Of a stretch of DNA of 64,000 bases, positions 23,970-37,896 are shown piece by piece. Made by a program: the position numbers and the translations under genes. Position 1 is the stretch's first letter, and every line of letters begins with the position of its first letter. The stretch comes from Coprinopsis marcescibilis. Its lineage: Eukaryota; Basidiomycota; Agaricomycetes; Agaricales; Psathyrellaceae. The DNA lies in assembly GCA_004369085.1 (NCBI GenBank), contig ML210148.1, positions 62,001-126,000 of the forward strand, in the 5' to 3' direction. The notes under the pieces are model-generated. The model did not search any database and was not told where the DNA came from. It saw only the letters and a list, made by a program, of their open reading frames with translations.

Positions 23970-25391
23970 GGGGGTAAAGTAGACAAATCGTATTGGTGGA
24001 AATGCGCTGGTAAGAGCCGAGTCTTTTTAGGCGGGAAGAGGCCAGGGATGATCACGACGGGATTCCATCCTCGTTCTTATTTATAGAGCACGGCAACTCT
24101 GGGCGCGGACAGTATACCATCCAGCAAAGTAACCAGGCAAACGATTGGCAATCAAACGGTCTCGACGATGCCGAATCGGTTTCCAAAGCTTGAATGATAT
24201 ACTCGGTGCGATCTCCCCACCAAAACGGCTTTCGAGTTCTTGACTTACCGTTCTGATGTTGGCCTGGTGTTGACATGCTAAATATATGTGAGGGACGCCG
24301 CGTGCCTCGCGGATAGCCGAATTAATTGAACTAGACCCTAATACGTATCCAGCGGCGTTTTCTTCATGATTATTTTACCGAAAAACATCACGTTGTGTTC
24401 AATTTGAAGTTTTGGTAGCGACAACCTACAAGCAACGCACAGATAGCTGCCGGCGCGTCGCGTGATGTGTTCTCCGCGATATACGAAAGAAACGGAACCG
24501 CATAGCCGGCCCGTTCCAAGTTGTCGATGAAATCGCGCTTTTCGAGAGAATCGTGTGTGCCAAGCGTACCTGGGTTTCTGGTCGTTGTTCTATCCCACAT
24601 TTTCTGTTTTGTTGGAGTTATGATTAATTGTGTAAATTTGTAACGGCTTTTCCCTCCCCTCAAGCGGTTCGATCCAGTTCGAGATGTTCGGAGCTGGATC
24701 TTGGCTGGATCCGAATTACCTCTGCCCGAGCTACTTGAACGGCCTGAGACATCCCGAAAGAGGAACCAATGGCCCAATTCCAGGAACGTGTTTAAGATTA
24801 GAATAGAACAATACGAGTTTTTAAAATCATTCGAAAAGTCATCCTCTAGTGCCCATTGGTCCTCCGTTGGGATCTGAGCTGGAGGCCAAACAAAGTCTAC
24901 TCCAACTGGAGATTCAAAGTACAATCCGAAGGTGGTCACGCAAACGAATAGACGTTGACTGTGCCTTGGAGCATTACTGAGTCATCACTTAGTGCATACT
25001 CCAATTCAGTAGAGCGATCAACTGTGCTGCCGTACATGCTAAAGACCCCTGTATGCATTGTGGGCCATTCGTCTAATCAAGTGGTCGTCACGATATAATC
25101 AGCCACGTCACAGGCCCGGGAGTAGAACTTTCTCGACCCGATTTCTTCATTCAAGGGCAAGCAAGAAAGCAGAGTCAGTGTCAGTCGGCATCAGCTCAGG
25201 CCAAGTAAGGAATCCAACACTTTGAACTTTTCACCAGTCACAAAGCCAGAAGATTGAAAGGTACAGGCCCGAATGCAGCAGTCAGAACAGCTTCACAACG
25301 CATGCGTTTGGCAGAATGTTTCTAAGAATATATATATTTGGCAGTGGACATGGTGTACATATTCTATTCAGGGGCCTCATCCGCCGGTCGC
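23970..25391. other. intergenic; one unexplained 183-codon frame
   Basis: About 1.4 kb. The only sizeable frame is on the minus strand at 24388-24939 (183 codons, starting MTTFGLYFESPVGVDFVWPP). It has no recognised domain, unusual codon usage for the region and no obvious splice partners, so I do not call it a gene. The remainder is AT-richer and without features; it includes the upstream region of the F-box gene and the 3' flank of the reductase gene. Confidence 0.45.
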
Positions 25392-26710
<1,319 letters not shown>

Positions 26711-26800
26711 AGTTAACTTTGTATTGAGAAGATTGGAGGGTGTTTGAGAAAGGAGGATGCTTGTAGAGAACTGCTGGAGACTGGAGTTAAAGCTCGAGCA

Positions 26801-26806
26801 TTTATA
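26801..26806 (-). promoter_or_regulatory. TATA box of the aldo-keto reductase gene
   Basis: On the minus strand CTATAAATGCTC lies about 91 bp upstream of the start codon at 26710. A good TATAAA match in a suitable position; inference from motif and spacing. Confidence 0.5.
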
Positions 26807-26980
26807 GGGATTCAAGAGTGTGAGAACATTGAAATTTGGTCCGAGAAACACTCCTCGAGGACGCTGAGTGATCCAAGATGATCCACAGATCGTAATTAAG
26901 TCCAAAAGTTGTGGACGCTTATAAAACCAGATACAATAAGCACCCACAAGTTCCGTAATCGTCCAGTTTGATTTGCGGTT

Positions 26981-27000
26981 CTGACACGAGCTGACACGAG
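26981..27000. repeat. 10-bp tandem duplication
   Basis: CTGACACGAG occurs twice in a row. It is immediately followed by a second imperfect duplication containing GTTCCAC twice. It lies about 270 bp upstream of the reductase start. Confidence 0.7.
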
Positions 27001-28863
27001 GTTCCACCTGGTTCCACGCTGGGTATTGGCTGGAATTGACTGCTCCATCACGAAGCAGGTCAAAGCAGGCGGTCGCGCCGAACCAGTTCGGACTTGTTTG
27101 TTTCGAGCGGTCAAGGAGCCCCTTGTGAATTAGCTCGTTTCCCCGGTCGAGAAGGACATCCAAAGACGCACATCTACAAAACTTCGCCCTTCGCCCACGG
27201 GATCCAGGGTTTTCTATCGTGCTTCAAGAAATCCGATTTACGCGTGCCACAGAACTGTGGCAAATGTGGTCAAAATTGGACACTCCACTCCATCATAGTG
27301 ACAATGCCGTTAGTTTCGAACTCGAATACCCTCGGATTCCCGTTATTCTGAGATCCCGGGAGTTGAATTTGCACACGATCAAACCGCACTTACCCAAATT
27401 GCAAAGTGTAATACCTTGGTAATGTACACTTGCATGCGAGCCAATTCCACCTTGGTCACGGTGGCCTAAGCTCGTGTATTACTTGACCCGAGCCTAGGCC
27501 GTGAAGGTATTTACCGCTGAGAATTGGGAGTCCTGAGGGACCCTTCGTAATAAGCGCCGTGTAAGATGTGAATTCCGTATTCTCACCTTTGTAAGCGCAG
27601 CTTCTCAACGACGGGAAATAACCTGGAATGACTCGATTCAAATCATTTGCTGAGAAATCCAGAGAAGTATCTGTTACAGTCTGTTACTTGTGAAACGCGT
27701 ACACCGAAATTTCATCAAGGGGTCAGTCGAATCTCCAGGTGGTTGTACTTACTGCTCGTCACAGGGACTGTTGAGAGATAAACGCACTACTATACCTGGG
27801 CTCAATATGTGACGACACTTGTCTTCACAACACATGCCATGCTGCCACGTTCATACTAGGTTTACTTGGGTATGAATCGTGTGATTGAACAGGAGACCAA
27901 TGCAAACTACTGGAAGCTTTCATAGATCAGCGCTCAGAATTGCAACTCGGAAGCGCTCAAACAACACCTTCATTTACTTAACGTCCACATGCGCAAGATA
28001 GGACTCGGAACCGTCGCTTCACGGATGACGATGTGCCAACGGCGATGTGCCCCTCTAAACGTCGCCGATAGTGCAAGTGCCAAGTTGCGGCCAAGCCCTT
28101 CAATCTGTACAAAAAGGTAACGCGGAACACCCCTCGTTGTACCTAGCGGCAGTGGCTGACTCACCTGATGTTTTCATTGAAGCCCTTCCACCTTGGCCGG
28201 AACCGAAAGGAATCAGGGCCATGTGGGGAGAACGATTTCAGGCATGCACAATCGATGCGTGATCGATCGGCAATCGAACGCTCAGCGTTCAGTGTGCAAA
28301 ACAAGTTAGGTCTTTTCTATATGAACTTCGGAAGACATAAGATAAGGGGCATTAAATGCCTTGCGACCGGGCGGCGGGGGCCTGCCCAGAGACATACAGT
28401 TCAGAAAGGATAGAGAGTCAGCCACAATCACTTGTGATTGAGCTGAATTGCGCTTTAGCGATTTGAGCGGCGGTCCCGATTTCTGCTGTTTTCGGGCAGC
28501 TTGGAGGCAGCTTGGAGATAACGCAGAGCGTGCATTAGGCGATGGTTCGATGAGGCATAGAAAGGTTGCAGCTGTGCACCATGGTCGCTTTCGATGACGA
28601 TTCCGTGATTGCTGACCGACGGCTTTGATATCACCACAGAAAACTTGAAACCGAGCGTGAAAGTAGCTCAAACGAATATCCGTTGATAAATAACAATCTT
28701 GGATACGAGAGGGCGGAAAGTAAATCTAGAAACTTGGGAAATTAGTTCAACCAGCGATCTAACAACATTTTCAAGAAGGATAATGCGAATAAGAAATGCA
28801 ATAAACTCAAAGTCCAACGCACATGTACTACTCAGATATGGCACCACGACTCCACCACCAAAC

Positions 28864-31800
28864 CTACAACCCGTCGATAATCTTCCTAACCTCCTCTGCT
28901 CTCTTCCTAAACCTTTGCAGCTCCCTCTCCCCATCCCTCTTAAACTTATCATACTCTACTTCCATCTGATACCGAACCCATTCTTCGACCGTCATATCCA
29001 ATTCCGTCGGAGTGAGTGCCGGCAAGGGGATAAACGGCAGCTTGCTCAAAGGCGGGAAGAATGGCGGCTGCGGCTCTTCCTGAGACTGCGCGGGTTGTGT
29101 ATCGCCTTCCCCGTCATAAGAATTGTTGCTGATTCGCTGGTCAGACGAAGAGGGTAAAATGGAGGACGAGGACGGCGGGAGAGGATGTTCGGATGAGGAC
29201 GAAAGGATCGTTGGCAGTTGGGGCCCGCGAGCGCGTGGAGGCGTTTGTAGTCCGTTGGTGGTTGGAGCGCTCTTCTTTGCTTTTGTACCATTCACAATAT
29301 CGTCTTCACTGATATCTTCAGCTTCCGTTTGCCGTTCTCCAGCATTGTGATCGCGCATATCAACGTCCGTGTCCACAGGGTCGCTTTTCGCGATGGACTT
29401 CCCTTTTCCCTTGTCCTTGGGCTTGGTAATAACTTTGGGTTTCGTTGTCGGTGCTGGTACGGGCTCGTCCAAATGCATGTCGTCGTCTTCATCGCTCGCG
29501 CCAACAATTTCCATATCATCCTGCTCCTCAGGTTCGACCACAACCTGAGCTTTCGGTTTTGCCTTTGAGGAGGGTACTTTGACGACTTTGCTTGCCGGAA
29601 GCTTGGCCTTCCCCTTCACTTTCGGTTCCTCCACCACTTCCTCTTCTTCTGGCTCCTGTTCTTGCTCCCTTTCACTTTGCTCGTCATCAGTAGAGACATC
29701 CACCACCTGCATCTGTTTCTTCGCCTTCTGCTTGGACTCCTCTTTCTCGTTCTCCTTCAGCTCCTGTGATTCCTCGTCTGTCACCTTTCTTGCATTATCC
29801 TTGACGGAAGCACTTCGTTTTGGTACAAACAGAGGCGTCATCTCCAGATCTTCATCCATCATCATGATTGGGGGAGCAACAGCAGCGGCTTTCCCCTTGC
29901 TAGTGCCTTTGGCTGCTGCCGCCAACGAGGAAGACGACACCGGGGGCCTCCCCTTTCCTAGTGCCGCGATCAACAACGGGTTTGTTTTCGTCTTGCCTTC
30001 GCCAGTGCTGGTCTTCGCATTGAACGAAGGCTGGCGAATTATTGGTCCGAACTCGTCTTCCTCTTGCGTGTCTTCATCGTCGTTATGTGATTGAGCCGGG
30101 ACGTCTGCTTCGCTCTCCTCCGCGTCGCTTTGGGTGGCAGTGTGCCTGACACCCCGCTGAGGAGCTTTATCCTTGGTTTTGCCCTTGGTCGCAGCAGATA
30201 CCTTTGAGGAAGCTTTGACGGTTCTAGATGGTTTCTTCGCAGTTGACAAGAGTTCTTCCACCACCTCATCCTCGTCCGCTTCCTCCTCACTATTCCCTAC
30301 GACTTCCTTCGCTTTCCGCACAGTCGATGGTGGCTGGGTGCTTCGAGATACTTTGCTAGCTGGTTTTGCCGTCGTAGTCGCCGTCGAGGCTTTTCTTCCA
30401 CCTTTAACCTTGGTGGTAGCCTTCTTCTTGACCGTCTTCTGCACCTGCTCCTCGTCTTCTTCTTCTGCATGATTATCCCCATCGACGCTCATAGCGTCAT
30501 CCTCCACCGCACTTTCTTCTTCATGTACCCGTTGCTTCTCCTTCCCTTTTGCAGCCTTCTTGGTGGTTGTGGGAACAGGAGGAACTTTGCCCTTCATACT
30601 GCTCTTACTCGGCTTCCTCTCTGTTTCAGGGGCGGTGACATACGCATCCCCTACGCCGTCTTCGTCTTCGGTGACCTCCGTCTCTTCACTCCCTCCCCGC
30701 CCCCCGCGTTTGGCAGCTGAGGCCTTAGATTTCGCAGAAGGCTTGGATGCCTTTGGCTTGGCCGTTGCAGTAACAACCTCCTCCTCATCCACATCCATCT
30801 CAGACTGCGAGCCATGTCCACTCCTCGCAACTGATTTTGAGCGGGCCCTTTTCGCAGTTGCAGTTGAGGTAGTAGAAGCCTTGGATTTGCCCCTCGTGCT
30901 CTTCTTTACGGTCGGTGGCTCAGGTTCCGCATCAACTTCGCTAGGTACCTCGGCCTCGCTCTCAGACACAGCCGCAATCTTGCTCTTGCTCGCCTTTGCT
31001 CGAGGCGTTTTAGCTGGTGTCTTGGCTGTAGACTTCTTCGGGCGGGCCTTGGGCTTGACTTCTTCCTTCTCCTCTTCGTCCTCCTGTGCTGTGTCCGCGT
31101 CTTTCTGTTCCTCAGCCTCATCCTCTTCAACAACATTCTTCAACGCGCTCCTCGAGCTACTCCGGCTTACGCTCCTTGCTTTCGGTGTCTTGGCACCAGT
31201 AGGTTTGCGCGTCGAGGAGCCGGATACGCTGCGCGGTGTTGCTGAAGAGGATGCCTTACGCGCGGGCGTCTTGGCAGTCGCCGCCGCCGTACTTTTCCTC
31301 GATGAAGATCGTGTGGATTTGGTCGACCGGCCAGATTCTGACGCGTCGCCGTCGGTTGCAGCTCCCGCGCCGTATTCATCGCCCTCGCCGTCGTGTGTTT
31401 TGGTCGGCATGAAAGCGTCTTCATGGTAGTTTTGGGAGGAGGCGGGTTTGGTGGACTGTGCGCGGGAGGAGGGTTTGGTTGGTTTGGAGGTTGAGGATGT
31501 GGAGGATGGGGGGACAGAGTTTGAGGAGCTGGAAGAGACGAAGAAGGGGCAGGCGTAGCCGGATTTGGCTTGACGCTTTCGGTGTTCTTCTCTGTAGTAC
31601 TGTTAGATACGAAGCGGTTCGACTGGGAAGGGAAACGTACAGCGGGTCGTCGTCTTTATCCCAACCACTGAGGGAGACGTTGCAGTAGAGACATGTCACT
31701 AGATCGTCTTCCTGATCTTGTGGTGTATTCACGAAACCAGCTTTGGCAAGCTAGAGACAAGGTCCGTAAGGAACTGCAGCAAAGTCATTACGTTTTCATA

Positions 31801-32343
31801 CCTTTTTGGAGTTTGCACCGTGTCCTCTCGTCTTGTCGTGCATCCACCCATCGCCAACCAGAAAGGTCTCTAACCGAGCCTTTTCCATGGTCTTGCTCGT
31901 CGGTATTCTTGATTTATCAGGGAACACGAACCTAATGTCCGAGCCATCAGCCAGGAAACCCCACTCCTCAAACACACAATTGCATACCTCCCATGTCGAT
32001 CCACATCCTCCCTCAGTCCACACCTCAGCAAAGCCCACGCACACCGTGTCTTGCACTTGTCATAGTGAATCTGGAATGGATCGTCCTCTTCCACCTCCCA
32101 ATCACTCAGTTGCTTCTCGCACAAAAAGCAGCTCACATTGTCCACGTCGTCGATGGACGGGTTGTAGTAGAAGCCAGCTTCGGCTAGCGTAGAGGGGGTC
32201 GCTTTGACCTTGCTGCTCCCCGATGAGGACGTGTCGTTTGGGCTTGGGAAGGGGTGCGGCCATTTGAGGCTCACACTGCCAGACCCCTTTTTGACGCGTT
32301 TGGATTTGGAAAAAGAGTCGATGCGGGCTTGGAGACACTCCAT
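28864..32343 (-). CDS. BIR1: BIR1/survivin-like chromosomal passenger protein with two BIR domains
   Basis: Chromosomal-passenger subunit that targets Aurora B-INCENP to centromeres. Exons (minus order): 31988-32343, 31802-31931, 31641-31750, 28864-31591 (1107 aa). First BIR about 45-135, with zinc ligands in SCFLCEKQLSDWEVEEDDPF and the following HYDKC. It continues to GRFVFPDKSRIP. Second BIR about 140-215, with RGHGANSKKLAKAGF, TCLYCNVSLSGWDKDDDP, EEHRKRQ and YACPFF. Both keep the CxxC...H...C ligands. The central 800 residues are low-complexity Lys/Glu/Ser/Ala with many short basic clusters, probably disordered and phospho-regulated. The last about 40 residues form a charged helix (VEEWVRYQMEVEYDKFKRDG onwards), as expected for the segment binding INCENP/Borealin. 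The fission-yeast Bir1/Cut17 layout (two BIRs plus long tail) matches. A large antisense open frame is compositional. Confidence 0.94.
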
Positions 32344-33338
32344 ATGTGACTATCCGAATGGTTTGCTGGCAGAGTATTTGAAAATGTCGGTAGGGTTCCC
32401 CCGCCGGGAACGTCGAGGTGGCTGGTCAACGAGTGCAACGGCGTCAAAAGAAACTTGAACGGTGTCGAAGTATGTCCCCCGAACAAACCGGACAGGCTTG
32501 TTGATGCCAGTCACGCGCCCCTGTGATTTCGCGTTTGTCAAACATGCTTACGATGGGTGCTCTTGAACAAATACCACCATCATCCCTCTCTTTCACCTCT
32601 CCAGAACGAACTTCGAGGATCCAGGAACATAACTCGGGGATATACGAACACCTGGCTGTCACGAGCTAAATAAAGTTCTTTTCTAGCCGCGTGTTGGACC
32701 CACACTCGCCTGGCACGCCGAAATCATGGAACCACAAATCCCAAAACACGCAGAACAAAAGGATGGGGATAAAACAAAAGAAACAATTAGGTTTTGTTCC
32801 GCTCGGACTATGCTTCACTTGCTGGCACAACTTGGCGTCTTCGAATTCCGAGCCTGCCGCCAAATTATTCAACGTTGATCTTCTCCGCTCCCCATCCACC
32901 AAAGTTGTACCACTCTGACACTGCAACTTGTTGCCTGGACACTCGAGACACACATCGTCGTCCACAGTGCACTGCTATTCCGACGAAGCTTATTATCCTC
33001 TGGCACATATACGACTGCACCGTTTCTTGTGGTTGATTCTGAAGACATGGTGAGGCTATTGCATTATTGACGTTGCATTAACTTCTGTGGGCGAGTGCGC
33101 GGAAGTAGGTCCCGTGGACAAATAAAGACTCCTTGCTTCAACTTGCTAGAAATGGTCTACGGACGTAAACAGCAAGAGATCCTTTTGTTATCGGGCACCC
33201 TCGCTCGATGGGTGGAATTAAGTGGACTCTATTAGCCATTCACGAGCGCGTTCGATGGGTGATATAAGGGGGGTGGGGGATTCATTACCGTCACTCCATT
33301 CATTCCCAACGTACAGAAACCCACCCTATCAGTGCGAA
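32344..33338. other. divergent intergenic region
   Basis: About 1 kb between BIR1 (minus) and the secreted-protein gene (plus). Only short frames (the longest is 99 codons, minus) without domains. It contains both promoters. Confidence 0.55.
33263..33267 (+). promoter_or_regulatory. TATA-like element of the secreted-protein gene
   Basis: GATATAAGGG lies about 75 bp upstream of the ATG at 33339, followed by a G-rich and then a CT-rich segment. Position and motif suggest a core promoter. Confidence 0.45.
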
Positions 33339-33948
33339 ATGCAGCTCCTTCACATCTTTACAGTCCTCTTCGTCTTCCTTCTCCCTGTGCTCGCCAGCCC
33401 AGCGCGTCCTTTCGGCGTAGGACCCGGCGGGATCGTTATCCCGCGTCAAGCGCAAGTTGACCCTGCCACCCTCGCCGAGAATGTGCGCAAGGCCCAGGAT
33501 AAGAACCTATACCTCCTCGGAAATAGACACAACCTCTCAGCACCTTGCGATCGTACGTACCTACCATTCTTTCATGCACAGCGGCGAGGACTAAGAAGCT
33601 GTACGTGCATTTGAATATGCATTCGCAGCCGTTGCCTTCCCAGTCTCGTGCGGCCCATTCGAGAGCAAGGTCGTTCGCTGCATGAACGGTGTTTGGGATA
33701 CCTCGGCACCCAACTGCGCGGGGGGAAGTGCGTTTGCGTGCCTGGCGATTCCGAGCTTCACTTCGGTCGGAACTGTAAGCTACACCTGAGTTATGGTTAT
33801 TGAGGGGGATGCTGATGATCGTGGTTTACTTTAGATAACTTCGTGCATTAATCGATCCGATGCCTATCATGCATTCAAGGCTGCAGGTGTACCAAACGGC
33901 TCGTACTATGGCGGCAATGTGAAGCCTATCCCCGCCAACGGGCCATGA
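33339..33948 (+). CDS. small secreted cysteine-containing protein, function unknown
   Basis: Exons: 33339-33552, 33629-33774, 33835-33948 (157 aa). The first about 20 residues (MQLLHIFTVLFVFLLPVLAS) form a clear signal peptide. The mature part starts with a possible propeptide-like segment (PARPFGVGPGGIVIPRQ) and an amphipathic region. After that lie six cysteines within about 80 residues (PCD, SCG, RCM, NCA, ACL, SCI), an even number consistent with three disulfides. Not recognised as a hydrophobin (no paired CC), cerato-platanin or CFEM protein. The size, signal peptide and cysteine content fit a candidate secreted effector-like or wall-associated protein, but no function is assigned. Three exons with good GT-AG sites support it as real. 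Confidence 0.78.
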
Positions 33949-34643
33949 AGGACTTACCTGCAATGCATTGTGCCAAGTTGAATCTCCCAGTCGAAGTTGA
34001 ACCTCAATAATAGTTTTCTGATTAATTGTATCCTTATGTTCTACATAGTGTAAACGATGCGTTTCAATCACAATTTCTGGTCTTTGTGTACTCTATGCAT
34101 TAATGACCAGAAAGCACCATAGGCATCCGTTTGGTATTGTCGGGCTTGGCAAGATCCCGCCATCAATGAGCAGCAACGCGGCAACCCGACTTCAAGCGCC
34201 GGTTTTCCCGCCCTTCCATTTTGACTCTCAACCATCACCGACTCTGCCGTCATCACTGCCAGTTCTGGACATCTGCCACCAGTGACCAGCCACCCGATCA
34301 CTGTCAATTGTTTTCTTCCTCTCTTGTCGTTGAAGTTTTGAACCACACTCTTGTTAGCGTTGGCGGCGTGCAGTCCGGGGGTTGCCCTTTGAGAACACGC
34401 AGCGCAGAGCAAGTTCGAAGGACCTAGGCATTGAAGGTCTTGGTTACACACGGCAAGGAGAGGCTCTCCTTCACACCCAGTTTCAGAGTGGGACTGCAGT
34501 TATATCTTCGTAAACGGTGCGGGCGTGACAACACCTATCCAAGACCCGTCCCGCCACTAACAGCACTATAGGCTATAGTTTATCACGACCATTTATGCGA
34601 CTCTTAAGCAAACAACTTGAAGACAAGAACTAAATCCTCAATA
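33949..34643. other. intergenic, no recognised gene
   Basis: About 700 bp between two plus-strand genes. Short frames only, the longest 127 codons on the minus strand. It should contain the secreted-protein 3' UTR and the WAPL promoter. Confidence 0.55.
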
Positions 34644-37600
34644 ATGCCCACAACGCCCATCCTCCGGACATACGGCAAACGCTCCACATCCTCTTCGCAG
34701 CGCGACAGCGTCGGGGCCAAAAGCAGTTTGCACTGGAGTAACAACAAGACCGATACGGATGGGAATCTAAACACAGCTGGCGCAGACGCGACCGCGGCGG
34801 CGGCGCGGGGCCAGGCTGGGGTCGGTAGCACCGCGAATAGCAGTACCCACTCCAACTCTTACTCCACCTCCGTATCTCCCATTCCTGGTCCCACCACCAC
34901 GCTCAAGCGGAAGGCGAGCCGTGGAAGTGGCGGGCTGTTCTCTGACGATGGGGACGCAACAGAGGACGTCCCCGTGAAGAAGAAGAAGACTAAGAGGGAT
35001 GAGAAGGGGGGAAAGGAACGCTCAAAGCCTCGACCTCAACGCTCGCCTTTGCCCTCGACTATTCCGGTCGCTGGTAGCAGCACTAGGAAAACCAGCACCA
35101 CTGATCATGAGACACCTACGGCAGCGACACACAAACCTTTGACCACACCATCCAAATCTAAATCTAAACCCAACACCAAACCTTCAACCCCCCTTACGTC
35201 TGCGCCAGCCAAAGCCAGGCCGGCCAAACCTCCTCCCGCAGGCACTGCCGTAGCCAAGGACAAGGGCCTCACGCACCCCAGCCCCTCCCTCAAATCCGAG
35301 AGCGCATCTAAATCATCCAAAATCCCCCCAGCACCCACTCCCAAGAACCTTGAACGAAACTCCGACGTGTCCCCCACCCTTACGTCTGCTACCCCAGTCG
35401 AAAGTACCACCAAGCCCGTCCCTGCATCGACACCATCTTTGACGGCTGCACGGACCCTGACTCGCACACCCATACGCACCTACGGGTCCAGTTCAAGGCG
35501 TGATATTGGGTTAACAGCTTTGAATACGGATATGGATATGGATACGGGTGCTACTGCTATTGTTACTAGCATAAAGTCCTCGACATCTGGCTCTAAAGGT
35601 CGTACAGGGGGATCAAGTGCGACGTCGATGGTGTCCCCTCTGCGCAGGGAGATACAACTCCTCGACCTCACCACCGAGACTGGGGAAACGGACGGAGACG
35701 AGGACGACCTAGGTGGATACGGCGAGCCTTTGCCAGTGGCATTATCTCTTCCTAAAAAAGCGGCTGGCAGGCCTAAACAGGCAGCATCTTCACCTCTTTC
35801 CGAACCTCCTGCAAAACCGACACATACCCACACCGAACTTACCCCTTCATCTTCCGCCTCGAAACCAGCAGCCCCCGCACACAGGCGACAGGCGACGTCC
35901 GCAAGCCGGTCTACACCCAACCCCACGAATCCATCGTCCATCTTCGCAGCATCACCATCTTCTTCTGCTTCTTCTTTACCCACCCACCAAACTCCAACTT
36001 CCCCAAGCAAGCTCTCCAGGCGCATGCTAGGCAGGAGCAAGACCGAGTCTGCTCTCCCCGACGACAGCTCTGGCGCTACCGCGGGCAAGGGGGGGCGCAC
36101 ACCGTCCCTGCCTATCATCTTGGATGCGAGTCCCGAGCGTGATGGAGATGGGCCGAACCCGTTTTACTCGCCTAGCCAGTTGGGTGCGGCGGCTGGGCCT
36201 GCGTTCCCCCCTTTGTCCTCCTTGAGCTCGGCGTTGCTGGCGAGCGGGAGTGGGACTGCAGCTGCCGCTGGAGGTGGGGGTGGAAGTAGCGCTCTGCGAC
36301 GGACGTACGCGGGCACGCGGTCCTATCTCGTCCCGCTCGGTCTGGATGGGATTTCAGAACTTGGTGCGGGAGCGGGAGCGCCGGCGCAGGAAGAGGAGGA
36401 TGAGTTTGGGAGGGAGAGCTATGAGAGTTTGAGGCAGCGGTGGGGTGTCGATGAGGATACGAGTGAGGATGAGGATATGCGTGATTGGAGTCAGAGCCAG
36501 AGCCAGAGTCAGAGCCAGAGCCAAGGCAAGAGTTTTAGTCGGAGTGGCAGTTGGCGGGAAGGGGAGAATGGGGGTCGGGGAGGGACACCTGCGGGTTCGC
36601 CGTCGAAGCGGCGGAAGAGTGCGTCGCCTAGCAAGGGTGGGGGGAAGATGTCACCGCGTAAGCCGGTGGCTCTCCCGAGCAATATGATGAACCCGTTGAA
36701 GAGCATAACCGAGTTGAGGAGCAAGGGTGAGAGCAGGATGTTCTTGGATGAGGTTGCGTATTTGTTGGATGGGATGGTGGGGACTGTTAATATGGGGCTC
36801 GTGCGTGCCAGGTAGGTGCTTGAGTTTGGCAAAGAAGGTGATGCTGATATTTGTGCAGTGCGTTGGAGTTGGTGGTCAAGTTGAGGGATGCAGAGTTTAG
36901 GCGCAAGGCCAAGGCTGCGGATATTTTTGGGAGGGTGTATGGGTTGTTTGTGGGTGCGAGAGAAGGGAGGAGGGATAGAGTGCTTGATGCGCTTCTGGTG
37001 GCGTATTTGGTGCGTGTGCGGGAGGCGGGGTGTTTGAAAGAGCTGGTGGATGAGTATCCAGGGTTGGTAGATGTGTTGTTTGGGTGTTTGGAAAAGAGTG
37101 AGGAGGAGATGTTTGGTGCTGTGGGGCTTGGGAAGAAGGAGAAGATGCTGGTATGTGACCTGACTGGTTCTCGAGCGAATGCTGATTGGTTGGATAGATG
37201 GGCAGAGTTGTGGAAGAGGTGGGATCGGCGGGTGTTGTTGTGGGGTTGTTGCTCGAGGTCCCAGTTGGGAAGATTTGTGCGAGCAAGGACCGGGTGGAGA
37301 CGTTGCTGGACGGAATTCTGCAGGACCGGGGAGAGCTGGGTGCGTATTTGCGGTTGCTGGACCTGTACTTGCTGGGACAGTGGGGAGGGGAGAGGGAAGC
37401 GGGTGAGGATGCGGAAAGGTGGGGAGAGGTGATTGACAAGCTGCTGACGGTAAAGCCGTGCTCGGAGGGGGTGCTGCGGGTGCTAGTGACTGTGACCCAC
37501 GGCGAGTCGCGGTGGGCGCAGCGGGTTGTTTTTGGAGACGGGCTGGGGTGGCTGAAGGAAGTTGTGCAGCGGTCGGAGAGCACGGACGAGCTGTGCCTGG

Positions 37601-37896
37601 GCCTTGCGCTTGTGACGAACATTGTGCAGATGGTCCCGGATGCGGGTGAACGTGTGCGGACGAGCGGGATGCTGGATGTGCTGGTGGGGCTGTACGCGGG
37701 TGCTGCAGAGGACGCGGACGGACTGTTCGTGCGGGGGCATGTCGCTGTGCTGCTGGGACTTGTTACTGGGTCGAACGAGGGGAATGCGGCGGTTGTGTCG
37801 CAGGTGCTGTCGTTAGCGCGGATAGGGGCTGAGGCGGGACAGTTCATGCAGTCGTTTTTTAGTGTGGATGACGTCAGAGGACTTAGCATAGAATAA
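34644..37896 (+). CDS. WAPL: WAPL-domain cohesin-release factor
   Basis: Exons: 34644-36811, 36859-37150, 37198-37896 (1052 aa). The N-terminus begins MPTTPILRTYGKRS, similar to the RTYG start of other Wapl proteins. Residues about 20-690 are Ser/Thr/Pro-rich and disordered, with a (SQ)n run near 36490-36530. The conserved part starts LKSITELRSKGESRMFLDEV, then YLLDGM and SALELVVKLRDAEFRRKAKA, followed by helical-repeat sequence to the end. ELR..GE...F.DEV.YLLDG and SALELV.KL are signature motifs of the WAPL domain, which binds Pds5 and opens the cohesin ring. The start is the only in-frame ATG near the 5' end. The downstream pyroglutamyl-peptidase begins 44 bp after this stop. Confidence 0.88.

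Larger units (their letters stand above)
26711..28863. other. gene-poor intergenic stretch
   Basis: About 2.15 kb, the longest gap in the window. It holds the reductase promoter at one end and the BIR1 3' flank at the other. No frame above 178 codons, no domain, no transposon ends and no tRNA signal were found. A tandem 10-bp duplication (26981-27000) is the only local structure noticed. Confidence 0.55.

Noticed and set aside
24388..24939. 183-codon minus-strand frame as a gene
   Set aside because: No domain, no splice partners, atypical composition and no sign of conservation visible; left as an unexplained frame in intergenic DNA.
30560..31429. 289-codon plus-strand frame with hydrophobic look
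   Set aside because: Shadow of the Lys/Glu/Ala-rich BIR1 exon on the opposite strand; apparent hydrophobic runs come from complementing GAA/GAG/AAG codons.
36487..36532. Ser-Gln repeat DNA as a mobile or microsatellite element
   Set aside because: It is in-frame coding sequence for a short (SQ)n run within the disordered part of WAPL.
36897..37889. 330-codon minus-strand frame
   Set aside because: Antisense of the WAPL domain exons; Ser/Pro/Thr-rich with no domain, and the sense strand shows conserved motifs and splice sites.
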